The position numbers and the translations under genes are program-made. Shown one piece after another: positions 1 through 6,561 of a stretch of 11,553 bases of DNA. The DNA lies in contig CAZKYP010000106.1 of assembly GCA_964556885.1 (NCBI GenBank), positions 1 through 11,553 of the forward strand. The letters are read 5' to 3'. This DNA comes from CAZKYP01 sp964556885 (GTDB lineage Bacteria; Planctomycetota; Phycisphaerae; Sedimentisphaerales; Anaerobacaceae). Position 1 is the first letter of the stretch, and every line of letters begins with the position of its first letter. The notes beneath the pieces were generated by a model. That model was not told the origin of the DNA, made no database searches, and saw only the letters and a list, made by a program, of their open reading frames with translations.

Positions 1-29
1 ATGATTATTGTAATTAGTTTTTTCATCAT
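1..29 (-). CDS. 5' end of a coupled downstream gene with a signal-peptide-like start (partial)
   Basis: Only the first nine codons fit in the window, reading M-M-K-K-L-I-T-I-I before the edge. The first ATG (29 to 27) overlaps the TGA of the dockerin gene in an ATGA arrangement, and a second ATG follows at 26 to 24. A GGAG ribosome-binding site lies at 34-37, 4 nt from the first ATG and 7 nt from the second, so the second may be the true start. Two lysines followed by hydrophobic residues look like the beginning of a signal peptide or membrane anchor. The overlap implies translational coupling to the sigma/dockerin module. The product cannot be identified from so few residues. Confidence 0.6.
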
Positions 30-544
30 AAGACTCCTTTATCCAGTCGAACGGCCGCTAATGCGACCGCGTCGATATCTTTGTTATCCACCATGCCGTC
101 ACCATTGATGTCACATTCGGCTTCGTTGTATTTTTCGGATTTAATTTGTTTTGCCAGTGTGAAGGCATCGAGTATGTCCACGCGGCCATTGTGGTCGATA
201 TCGTTATCATTATTTTGGATATCGGCAACAACGACTGACCGATCTGCCTGCTCCTGCTCCGGCCTTTGCAGTTGGGATTTTTGTGTCAGATTCAGGCTGA
301 ATGCAAGGATAATAACAGCCGCAGCGGCGGCAACCTTCCACAAGTGCACCAGGCGGAATCGTCGAGGTTTGGTCTTGCCAAATTCTTTTTGGGCGAAATG
401 CTGATTTGCCCGGTCAATTATTGCCATGTCAACCTCTGGCGGCACTTTATGTTTTGTTTGATATAGGCTTTTTATATCTGCTGAAAATTTCGATGAAACT
501 TTTAGATTTGAATCTTCATTAAAATGTCCTTTTTTTTCTGTCAT
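26..544 (-). CDS. Single-pass membrane protein with C-terminal dockerin domain, candidate anti-sigma partner
   Basis: This 172-residue protein has three parts. Residues 1-67 are polar and end in a basic patch (KPRRFRLVH). One hydrophobic helix spans about 68-86, and residues 87-172 carry a dockerin-like domain. Two calcium-loop repeats are visible: D115-D117-N119-D123-D126 and D145-N147-D149-D153-D156, each followed by a short helix, as in type I dockerins. The basic patch before the helix predicts a cytoplasmic N-terminus and an outside dockerin. It starts 64 nt after the ECF sigma gene with a good ribosome-binding site (GGAG, 8 nt from ATG), the usual place of an anti-sigma factor. Unlike ZAS-type anti-sigma factors it has no His-Cys-Cys zinc motif in the N-terminal part. 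The membrane topology and the dockerin are well supported; the anti-sigma role is inference from position and topology. Similar membrane-dockerin proteins next to ECF sigma genes are, as far as I recall, frequent in planctomycetes. Confidence 0.85.
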   Translation of the reverse strand: MTEKKGHFNEDSNLKVSSKFSADIKSLYQTKHKVPPEVDMAIIDRANQHFAQKEFGKTKPRRFRLVHLWKVAAAAAVIILAFSLNLTQKSQLQRPEQEQADRSVVVADIQNNDNDIDHNGRVDILDAFTLAKQIKSEKYNEAECDINGDGMVDNKDIDAVALAAVRLDKGVL

Positions 545-608
545 AATTATTGCTCCATATAATTAAGCAGGTAAACCTATTTAAAAGTTTCTTTTTTTTG
601 AAAAATTT

Positions 609-1142
609 TTATTCGAGGAAATAATGCCTGGTTCGATTGTCATATCGCAGTTTTTCCAAAGCATTATACAGTCTGGATTTGACTGTGCTTAATGGGATAT
701 TTAGGGCCGTAGCGATTTCGTTAAGGCTCATATCATCGACAAATCTCATAAGAACCACCTCTCGCTGTTCGTCCGGTAATCCGACCAGCACTGCGGCCTG
801 CTCTGAGCGGCTTGTATTACCTGGTTCTGGAGCCGGAAAGACCGGTTCGCCGGTCGTGTTTTTTTCGGCTGAAAAACGGCGATTTTTGCTGCGAATTGTT
901 GCGGAAATGTGCCTGACTACGGGATAGAGGAATGTCGTCATAGAGGCGGTAAGCTTAAAGCCGGGAAACTTGCCTAACAGGTAAATAAAAGTCTCCTGGA
1001 CGACATCGAGGGCATCCTGCTGATTTGAGGTGGATCGCAGGGCCAGGCGGTATACCCAGTCCCGATAACGAAAATACAGGGCCTCGAAGGCTTCGGAATC
1101 GCCATTATTCGCCGATTCAATCAGTTCACGGTCGGAATCCAT
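609..1142 (-). CDS. ECF-type RNA polymerase sigma factor
   Basis: At 177 residues this has the two-domain layout of group 4 (ECF) sigma factors. Region 2 spans roughly residues 15-85, with the core-binding/-10 segment at 43-56 (DALDVVQETFIYLL). Region 4 spans about 116-166, with the LPDEQREVV entry and a helix-turn-helix at 139-160 (SLNEIATALNIPLSTVKSRL). The linker at 90-115 is polar and proline-rich; region 3 is absent, as expected. It directs core RNA polymerase to a small set of promoters in response to an envelope signal. The ATG at 1142 has only a weak AAGG about 9 nt upstream. The membrane-dockerin gene follows after 64 nt, so the pair is probably co-transcribed and the membrane protein is the likely regulator. 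The specific ECF subgroup and target promoters cannot be told from the sequence. Confidence 0.95.
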   Translation of the reverse strand: MDSDRELIESANNGDSEAFEALYFRYRDWVYRLALRSTSNQQDALDVVQETFIYLLGKFPGFKLTASMTTFLYPVVRHISATIRSKNRRFSAEKNTTGEPVFPAPEPGNTSRSEQAAVLVGLPDEQREVVLMRFVDDMSLNEIATALNIPLSTVKSRLYNALEKLRYDNRTRHYFLE

Positions 1143-1594
1143 TTAAAAAAGCCTTTTCCCAACAGAAAATGAAAGATTATAAATGCTTATTCCAATTTAC
1201 GCTCAGTTTATACGGTTGGTTTTTTCTTTTCAATTTTTAACTGATATTTTAGGACATAATATGGTTTTTTGCTTGATTATTCGGGTAGTTACAGCCTGTG
1301 TATATGTAAAGGGACAATTAAATGAAATATTTTTTTATCTTTAAGGGAAAAATTATCGAACCTGCTGGCGACAGGCAACGTAAAGTAAACAAAGATTAAC
1401 ATAAAACACGATAAAGATTGTCAGGAGCGGTTGTTTGAAAATTATATTAAAGTGCAATTCTATCACTGCCGATAACAAAGGACAAGTTTAGAGAATGATT
1501 TTTTCTCCCCTCCGGAAAACATCGAGTACCACAACGTTGCTCGATGTTTTCTTTTTTAAATCGCATCACTTTCGAAGTTGATTCTCCTGAGGAT
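1143..1594. other. 452-base intergenic stretch between the sigma gene and ispD
   Basis: No long reading frame and no recognisable tmRNA, RNase P or SRP RNA core was found here. The stretch is AT-rich. On the minus strand, upstream of the sigma gene, there are only weak promoter-like boxes: TATAAT at 1176-1181 without a good -35, and TTGAAA (1228-1233) with TATAAA (1207-1212) at a short 15-nt spacing. On the plus strand there is a 25-codon open frame at 1322-1399, with an AAAGGGA stretch 7 nt before its ATG, and then a strong terminator-like hairpin at 1515-1557. These plus-strand elements may belong to a small transcript; see the terminator entry. Confidence 0.6.
1515..1557 (+). terminator. 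Strong hairpin with T-run, Rho-independent terminator in plus orientation
   Basis: A perfect 12-bp inverted repeat pairs GAAAACATCGAG (1515-1526) with CTCGATGTTTTC (1540-1551) across a 13-nt loop, followed directly by six T (1552-1557). This is the form of an intrinsic terminator for plus-strand transcription. Read on the minus strand, the stem is followed by CCGGAGGGGAG rather than a T-run, so it is a poor terminator for ispD, which ends 38 bases beyond the T-run at 1595. It might still act as a 3' mRNA-stabilising hairpin for ispD. No plus-strand gene has been found upstream, which makes it an orphan. Confidence 0.6.
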
Positions 1595-2335
1595 TTACCA
1601 CTGTGCTTCGATGTAGGGGCCTATCGGACCTTTAGGAGCAGCTTTGGGGGCGGATTTCAAAATTGCCTCTGCGATTGCAATATCATTTTTACGTGTGATT
1701 TTTATATTCGATGCGTCCGATTCAATGATTGTCACTTTATGACCAAGGGCTTCGACAAGCTGTGAGTCGTCACTGATTTTACTGCTGTCGAGGTTCTTTA
1801 AGTTATCGTATGCTTTTTTGAGTAGCGAGGTCTCGAAAATCTGCGGTGTTTGTGCTTCATAAAGTTCGGTCCTGTTGATGGTTTCGGTTATTGTTTTATC
1901 TTTTACTTTTTTTATCGTTGCAGTGACAGGACATGCAGGTATGGCGGCTTTGCTTTTTGCGGCGGCCTCTATCGTGGCGTTAATCAGTTCCTCCGTCACG
2001 CAGCACCGGCATGCATCGTGAACGGCAACGAGGTCTATGTCATCCTTTACAAGCTCGAGTCCCTTGCGGACAGTATCAAAACGCTCGGCGCCGCCGAAAA
2101 AGATCTTTACGTTGAAGAACTTCAGGTTTGGGCCCCATTTGATACTCAGCAGCTCTTCGTCCTCGGGGGCGACACCCAGCAATACCTGCTTAACGTCGTT
2201 GAGATTTGAGAAAATTTCCACGCTTCGCAGAAAAACCGCGCGGCCCGCTACATCGACGAATGCCTTCTTTCTGCTCCCGCCGAATCGGCTGCTGGCGCCG
2301 GCGGCACAAATAATCGCAGCTACATTTTTACCCAT
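1595..2335 (-). CDS. ispD: 2-C-methyl-D-erythritol 4-phosphate cytidylyltransferase
   Basis: IspD transfers CMP from CTP to methylerythritol phosphate, the third step of the non-mevalonate isoprenoid pathway, in the cytoplasm. The 246-residue product shows the family signatures: the nucleotide-binding loop AAGASSRFGG (11-20) with R17 and K24, GGAERFDTV (81-89), VHDACR with D107 and R110, PVTATIK (136-142) with T138/T140, R155 before EAQTPQIF (160-167), and NIKIT (210-214) with K212. All residues equivalent to the E. coli CTP and substrate ligands appear to be present. Two oddities: the usual HDAAR-P segment reads HDACRCC here, and the protein ends in an extra A/P/K-rich tail at about 229-246 that is not part of the core fold. 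The ATG at 2335 is preceded by AAAGG at 9 nt. It follows the ferritin-like gene after 45 nt, suggesting a shared transcript. Confidence 0.96.
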   Translation of the reverse strand: MGKNVAAIICAAGASSRFGGSRKKAFVDVAGRAVFLRSVEIFSNLNDVKQVLLGVAPEDEELLSIKWGPNLKFFNVKIFFGGAERFDTVRKGLELVKDDIDLVAVHDACRCCVTEELINATIEAAAKSKAAIPACPVTATIKKVKDKTITETINRTELYEAQTPQIFETSLLKKAYDNLKNLDSSKISDDSQLVEALGHKVTIIESDASNIKITRKNDIAIAEAILKSAPKAAPKGPIGPYIEAQW

Positions 2336-2380
2336 TGCGAATTTACCTTTTTCTTTGCTTAGAAAATTGAGATAAGTATG

Positions 2381-2686
2381 TCAGGTCCCGAGTTTATCGA
2401 TCATCTCGTCGACTTCTTCGGCTCCTTTCTTATAGAATTTCTCTTCGTCGGGAGCCAAATGTTTGAGCAGTCTCAGGAACTCGCCTGCGTGTACTCGTTC
2501 CTCATCTGCAATGTCTATAAGTACTTCTTTTGCCAGTTTGTCGCTGGTCGATTCGGCCAGTTGCATATAAAGCTGGACTGCCTCGTACTCGGCCGCAATC
2601 ATAAATCTTATGGCTCGAATCAACTCGCTTTTTGTTACTTCGCGTCCGGTTTTCATTCCCGAAAACGGATTACAAAACTCCGGCAT
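2381..2686 (-). CDS. Short ferritin-like protein of the encapsulated-ferritin type
   Basis: This 101-residue, mostly helical protein carries one half of a ferritin di-iron site: E33 (with E35) in the helix IRFMIAAEYEAVQLY (26-40) and an ExxH pair, E63 and H66, in DEERVH. The spacing E33/E63/H66 matches the E32/E62/H65 ligand set of encapsulated ferritins (EncFtn), which are about 100 residues and build the ferroxidase centre only after pairing of two subunits. It also resembles, from memory, the ferritin-like segment fused to the N-terminus of archaeal encapsulins. No encapsulin shell gene is in the window and no clear encapsulin targeting peptide is seen at its C-terminus (ending DKLGT). Likely role: iron oxidation and storage or peroxide protection. 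The start is supported by AAAGGAG at 2693-2699, 6 nt from the ATG. A rubrerythrin-like relative without encapsulin is the main alternative. Confidence 0.85.
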   Translation of the reverse strand: MPEFCNPFSGMKTGREVTKSELIRAIRFMIAAEYEAVQLYMQLAESTSDKLAKEVLIDIADEERVHAGEFLRLLKHLAPDEEKFYKKGAEEVDEMIDKLGT

Positions 2687-2692
2687 TATGGA

Positions 2693-2699
2693 CTCCTTT
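2693..2699 (-). promoter_or_regulatory. Strong ribosome-binding site of the ferritin-like gene
   Basis: AAAGGAG on the minus strand lies 6 nt before the ATG at 2686. It is the strongest Shine-Dalgarno sequence in the gene cluster and fixes this start. Confidence 0.8.
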
Positions 2700-2784
2700 C
2701 TTATTAATATCGATAAGTTCCTATTCGTTAAAAGATAATTAAAGAGAGGTTATATTACAACAATTGACTCGGGCTATCAAGTTT

Positions 2785-3996
2785 CTATTCTCGAAAGAGC
2801 ACGGATTCTCGCTCGAACCATTTTGTGCAGAACAAAAGTAATGCACCTGCGATAACGACGCTCGAACCGAGAATGGCGATAAGCATATAGTAATCCATCG
2901 TGCCCTTGATAAGCTCTTTTGTGGCAAGCGAAATATTTGTGATGGGGACCATGGCCCATCGCCAGTCAAGTTTTACTACGGGCAGCATGGCTATAAATGC
3001 CGGAGCGATTATCAGAAGATTCAACGGGCCGCAATATGCGCTGGCTTCCTTATAGCTTTTGGCATATATGGAAATACTCAGCAGCAAAGCTGCGAACATT
3101 GCGGCTGTGGGAATCAGCATTGCAGCAATCAGCGCCAGGTCGACCACGCTCACTGAGGCGATAACATCGCGCAATTCCCCCGGGACCTGCTCTACCTTCG
3201 TCGCCAGCATTACGCCAATGCTTGTTAAGCTCAGCAGGGCCGCTGTTATACCGGTTGTAAATATTACAAGAAATTTACCTAATACGATTTCGTATCGTTT
3301 AATCGGCGCTAGCAGCAGCGTTTCGAGTGTGCCGCGCTCCTTTTCACCGGCCCCCAAGTCTATGGCCGGATACAGAGCCCCCATAAAGCAGAAGAGGATA
3401 AACAAATATGGCAGCATTCCCCCAACGCGTTCACCAAGGACTGCTCGCAGGTTTGCTGTATCATGCTCTTCGATAGTGACGGGATTGAGAAGATGGTTTT
3501 GCTTATCAGCAGTATCCAGACCGAGACCGTTCAGTTGTTCGGAGCGGCGTTTATTGCTGAACTCGTTAATCACCCGATTCGTCCTGCTGCGAACCTGGCT
3601 GGCAACAGAGACGCTATTGTAATAGAACTGCACGGTAACCTGTTGGCCCGATTCGAATTGCTGTTGGGCTGTTTCAGGAATAATGAGCGCGAATTTGATT
3701 TTGTTTTCTTCGATGGCTTCGGCAATTTCTTTCTGAGAATCGATAGTTGCTTTTTTGAATCCTTTTTCTTCCGTGAATGCCCCTGCCAGCTCCGGTAAAT
3801 ATTCCTCTCCGAATACGGCGTAGAGGAGAGTTTCCTCTCGGCCCTTTTTCTCGGCCTTCATGACGAATTTAATCATGAGATTCATCAGCAACGGCACCAC
3901 GACAGTCGGAAGCAGTACCATGAAAATAAGAGTTTTCCTGTCACGGAGCACCTCTTTCATTTCCTTCAGATATATTGTCAGTATGTTAATTCGCAC
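2785..3996 (-). CDS. natB: ABC-2 type transporter permease, NatB-like
   Basis: The 403-residue product is the membrane subunit of an ABC-2 exporter. TM1 lies at about 23-42 and is followed by a large extracytoplasmic domain (about 45-190), as in the NatB/Ccm-like group. Five more hydrophobic segments follow at about 193-212, 241-262, 283-310, 324-345 and 371-391. The family signature EKERGTLETLLLAPI sits at 218-232, after TM2. The frame opens with GTG at 3996, preceded by a strong GGAGG (4003-4007) at 6 nt; this start lies inside the ATPase gene, giving an 11-nt overlap, so the two subunits are coupled and act together. In Bacillus, NatAB exports sodium; the substrate here cannot be read from the sequence and could be a drug, peptide or lipid. 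The gene symbol reflects family resemblance only. Confidence 0.88.
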   Translation of the reverse strand: MRINILTIYLKEMKEVLRDRKTLIFMVLLPTVVVPLLMNLMIKFVMKAEKKGREETLLYAVFGEEYLPELAGAFTEEKGFKKATIDSQKEIAEAIEENKIKFALIIPETAQQQFESGQQVTVQFYYNSVSVASQVRSRTNRVINEFSNKRRSEQLNGLGLDTADKQNHLLNPVTIEEHDTANLRAVLGERVGGMLPYLFILFCFMGALYPAIDLGAGEKERGTLETLLLAPIKRYEIVLGKFLVIFTTGITAALLSLTSIGVMLATKVEQVPGELRDVIASVSVVDLALIAAMLIPTAAMFAALLLSISIYAKSYKEASAYCGPLNLLIIAPAFIAMLPVVKLDWRWAMVPITNISLATKELIKGTMDYYMLIAILGSSVVIAGALLLFCTKWFERESVLFRE

Positions 3997-4783
3997 TGTT
4001 GGCCTCCGCGGAATCGATTAAGGCCAGAAACGCCTTATCAAGGTGGCTTTGTCCCGTTTGAGAACGCATCTGTTCAATGGTTCCGTCGAAACACAATCTG
4101 CCTTTGTTAAGTACCACGGCACAATCGCAGAGTCTGTCGACTTCGTGCATGTGGTGCGTGCAGAAAATCACGATCTTGCCTTTATCTTTGCAGGATTCGA
4201 TGAATTTCAATATCGCCTCGGCCGCTGCAACGTCGAGTCCCCTTGTTGGCTCGTCGAATATTATGACTTCCGGATCGTGGATAAGGGTGCGTGCAATCGA
4301 GACCTTTTGTTTCATGCCCGAAGATAATGTGTCGTTTCGCTTATCCACGAAAGAGGTCATTTCTAAAACATTGAAAAGCTCATCCATCTGTTTTTTTAGC
4401 AGTGCTTGGCCTATGCCGTGAAGCTTTCCAAAATATTCAATCATCTCACGTGCTGTAAGACGTCCGTAAAGGCCGGTATTGTCGGACAGAAAACCAATTC
4501 TTTTACGAACTTCGATTGGGTCTTCGATTACATCTATATCATCGAACTTGACCGTTCCGGCGCTCGGTTTCAGCGACGTCGAGAGCATCCTCAGTAAAGT
4601 TGTTTTGCCTGCGCCGTTCGGCCCAAGCAATCCCAGAATCTTTCCTTTTTCGGCGCGAAAGCTGACGTCTCGGACAGCATAGAATTTCCTGCCGGGCTGA
4701 ATTTTTCGCAGCAATCCATAAAGCCATTTGCCTTTTTGGCAGCGTTCACGAAAAGACTTGCTGATATTCTCGACTTCTACCAT
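3986..4783 (-). CDS. natA: ABC transporter ATP-binding protein, NatA-like
   Basis: This 265-residue ATPase energises the NatB-like permease. Walker A is GPNGAGKT (54-61), the signature is LSSGM (153-157), Walker B is VIIFDE (173-178) and the switch histidine is H210 in CTHHMHE. The Q-loop position reads IGFLSDNTGLY (96-106) with Asp or Asn where many ABC ATPases have Gln, a departure I believe is common in NatA/DrrA-type proteins. The N-terminus has a short insertion at about 15-33 before the usual VRDVSF strand. It starts 11 nt after the cobO stop with no clear Shine-Dalgarno sequence, so translation probably depends on coupling from cobO. Its 3' end overlaps the permease gene by 11 nt. Sodium export is the role of the named homologue, not a demonstrated one here. 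Confidence 0.92.
   Translation of the reverse strand: MVEVENISKSFRERCQKGKWLYGLLRKIQPGRKFYAVRDVSFRAEKGKILGLLGPNGAGKTTLLRMLSTSLKPSAGTVKFDDIDVIEDPIEVRKRIGFLSDNTGLYGRLTAREMIEYFGKLHGIGQALLKKQMDELFNVLEMTSFVDKRNDTLSSGMKQKVSIARTLIHDPEVIIFDEPTRGLDVAAAEAILKFIESCKDKGKIVIFCTHHMHEVDRLCDCAVVLNKGRLCFDGTIEQMRSQTGQSHLDKAFLALIDSAEANSAN
4003..4007 (-). promoter_or_regulatory. Ribosome-binding site that fixes the GTG start of the permease
   Basis: GGAGG on the minus strand lies 6 nt before the GTG at 3996 and within the end of the ATPase gene. It supports the rare start codon and the gene overlap. Confidence 0.8.
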
Positions 4784-4794
4784 ATTTTTACGAA

Positions 4795-5337
4795 TTAATA
4801 TTCAATGCCGCGCCTTGCGGAAATCCCTTTGTCAAACGGGTGCTTGACATTTTTCATTTCCGTCACCAGATCCGCCAGCTCCAGCAATTCCTTGGTGGCG
4901 CCCCGGCCGGTCATAACAATTTCCACGAGGGGATCTCTTTTTTCAATAATACGCCTGATGTCTTCGAATTTTGCAAGATTTTTTGAAAGGCAGAAAATAA
5001 TTTCATCGAGAATCAGCACATCATAGAACCTTTTTTCGGCGGTTTGTGCGATTCTTTCGAGGACCTCGCTAATTGCGGCCTGCATCCGGGCGACTGCTTT
5101 TTCGTCGGAGAAGGATTTTGACATATCCCAGGGCAAATCGAGTGCTTCGAGCCGGATTCTCACGGCGCCTAACTGTAATGCGAATCGCTCACCGATGTCG
5201 ATGGAAGGGGGCTTTAGGAATTGATAAATCAGGACCTTGTTTCCCTGCCCGGCTGCACGAAGTCCCAGGCCGAACGCGGCGGTCGTTTTGCCCTTGCCGT
5301 CACCCGTATATATCTGAACAAGTCCCTTTTCAAGCAT
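4795..5337 (-). CDS. cobO: Corrinoid (cob(I)alamin) adenosyltransferase, CobO/BtuR family
   Basis: The enzyme transfers the 5'-deoxyadenosyl group of ATP to cob(I)alamin or its precursors, making coenzyme B12 in the cytoplasm. The 180-residue length is normal. The P-loop is GDGKGKTT (12-19), the Walker-B-like strand is DVLILDEI (106-113), and the family C-terminus is present: MTGRGATKELLELADLVTEM (142-161), then KHPF and GISARRGIEY (171-180). There is no cobalamin riboswitch in the 99 nt upstream and no other B12 gene in the window, so this may be a salvage enzyme. No Shine-Dalgarno sequence precedes the ATG; instead a perfect TATAAT lies only 8 nt before it, suggesting a leaderless message. 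natA follows 11 nt after the stop, so cobO, natA and natB form one unit. Confidence 0.95.
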   Translation of the reverse strand: MLEKGLVQIYTGDGKGKTTAAFGLGLRAAGQGNKVLIYQFLKPPSIDIGERFALQLGAVRIRLEALDLPWDMSKSFSDEKAVARMQAAISEVLERIAQTAEKRFYDVLILDEIIFCLSKNLAKFEDIRRIIEKRDPLVEIVMTGRGATKELLELADLVTEMKNVKHPFDKGISARRGIEY

Positions 5338-5345
5338 AATGATTT

Positions 5346-5351
5346 ATTATA
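5346..5351 (-). promoter_or_regulatory. -10 box (TATAAT) placed for a leaderless cobO transcript
   Basis: On the minus strand a perfect TATAAT ends 8 nt before the cobO ATG, so transcription would begin at or within about 2 nt of the start codon. The -35 region is poor: T-rich CTTTTT at 17 nt, or TTTACA at 14 nt. The lack of any Shine-Dalgarno sequence before cobO agrees with leaderless initiation. Confidence 0.45.
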
Positions 5352-5436
5352 AGCATTTATGCAGTTGTAAAAAGAGTTAAATCGGGAACAGTTAAATTAT
5401 TTGCAGGAACGTAGGTGTATTTGGAACAATATTGCT

Positions 5437-6561
5437 CTAAAGTGATGATAACTTTTTTACTATTTCAAGTGCAGCGTGGGGACGACTTAACTTTCTGGCG
5501 TTAGTCTGCATTTCAGTTAGTCGTGTGGGATTATCGAGCAGCTTATCGATTTTATACGCTAAGACAGGCCAGTTGTTGCATCTTATTGCCGCGCCGTTTT
5601 CAAGCAAATGGTCGGCGTTGCGTTCCTCCTGGCCGCGAATGGGATCGACGATAATAAATCCCAGTCCCTTTGCCATGGCTTCGGAGGTTGTCAGTCCACC
5701 GGTTTTGCCGAGAATCAAATCAGCCGCGGACATATATGAATCCATCTCCGTAGTAAATCCTACGGATATTATACGAATCGGGACCTCGTCGGAAAGTTGC
5801 CGGATGAATTTGTCTACTTTATTTTTTAGTTCTTCGTTTTTACCGCATATAGCAATTATCTGGGCCTTTTTGCGCATCTTTATTAGTGATTGCAGGAGCT
5901 TTTCAATAGGACCTACTCCGAAGCCGCCGGCTGAGGTCAATATTGTCGGCAAAGTCGGGTCGAGATTATACTTCATACAGACCTGTTTCTTGTCCTGATG
6001 TTCGGCAAAAATCGGGTCAATTGGTATGCCGGAAGCAGTAATCTTTTTCGCAGGTATGCCAAGCGCTTCGAGATGAGCTTTTGTCTCATCCATGGCAACA
6101 AAATAATGCTCGAAGTGACGGCATAACCAGAAGGCATGAATATCGAAATCCGTTATGACTATGGCCTGAGGGATGTTCAATTTGTGTTTTTCCTTAAGCC
6201 ATGAAATAATTTCGGCGGGAAGAAAATGTGTACATACTGCGATATCCGGTTGATATTCCTCTATCATTTTTACGAAACGCCTGGTATTTAGTTTGTCGAA
6301 GGCTAAGCGGCGTTTTTCGTTTTTCCAGGGTTTGTCTAAGTGCTCGTAAAGCCATCCGTAAAGTTCCGGTGCTTTGTTGACTATTTCAAGGTATGCATTT
6401 GTATATAACCGGTGAAATATTTTGTTTGTGTATTGCAGTGTGTCGATATTTCTTATTTCCTGGGCAGCATTCAGCTTTATTATCGCGTTCTCAATAGCCT
6501 GTGCGGCTCGTATATGGCCGGCGCCTGTTGATGCTGATAAGATAAGAACTTTCTTTAACAT
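5437..6561 (-). CDS. Glycosyltransferase of the MGDG synthase / diacylglycerol glucosyltransferase family (GT28-like)
   Basis: The 374-residue product resembles plant MGDG synthases and Bacillus UgtP, which move a sugar from UDP-galactose or UDP-glucose to diacylglycerol at the inner face of the membrane. The N-terminal acceptor domain has the lipid-type motif STGAGHIRAAQAI (11-23), THFLPAE (111-117) and ITDFDIHAFW (136-145). The C-terminal nucleotide-sugar domain has SGIPID (178-183), GGFGVG (212-217), GKTGGLTTSEA (285-295) and PIRGQEERNADHL (307-319). The last motif is normally PIPGQEE, so Pro is replaced by Arg. There is no signal peptide or membrane helix, as expected for a peripheral membrane enzyme. 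Length is typical. The likely product is a glycolipid; donor sugar and acceptor cannot be told. The ribosome-binding site is weak (GAG about 10 nt before the ATG). Confidence 0.88.
   Translation of the reverse strand: MLKKVLILSASTGAGHIRAAQAIENAIIKLNAAQEIRNIDTLQYTNKIFHRLYTNAYLEIVNKAPELYGWLYEHLDKPWKNEKRRLAFDKLNTRRFVKMIEEYQPDIAVCTHFLPAEIISWLKEKHKLNIPQAIVITDFDIHAFWLCRHFEHYFVAMDETKAHLEALGIPAKKITASGIPIDPIFAEHQDKKQVCMKYNLDPTLPTILTSAGGFGVGPIEKLLQSLIKMRKKAQIIAICGKNEELKNKVDKFIRQLSDEVPIRIISVGFTTEMDSYMSAADLILGKTGGLTTSEAMAKGLGFIIVDPIRGQEERNADHLLENGAAIRCNNWPVLAYKIDKLLDNPTRLTEMQTNARKLSRPHAALEIVKKLSSL

Noticed and set aside
601..610. AAAAATTTTT palindrome at the end of the sigma gene as a terminator
   Set aside because: The stem would be only A-T pairs and the next gene of the module follows after 64 nt, so termination here is unlikely.
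1143..1594. Housekeeping RNA gene (tmRNA, RNase P RNA, SRP RNA) in the long gap
   Set aside because: None of the conserved core motifs of these RNAs could be found on either strand.
5338..5436. Possible cobalamin riboswitch before cobO
   Set aside because: Only 99 nt are available and neither the B12-box nor the expected stems were seen.
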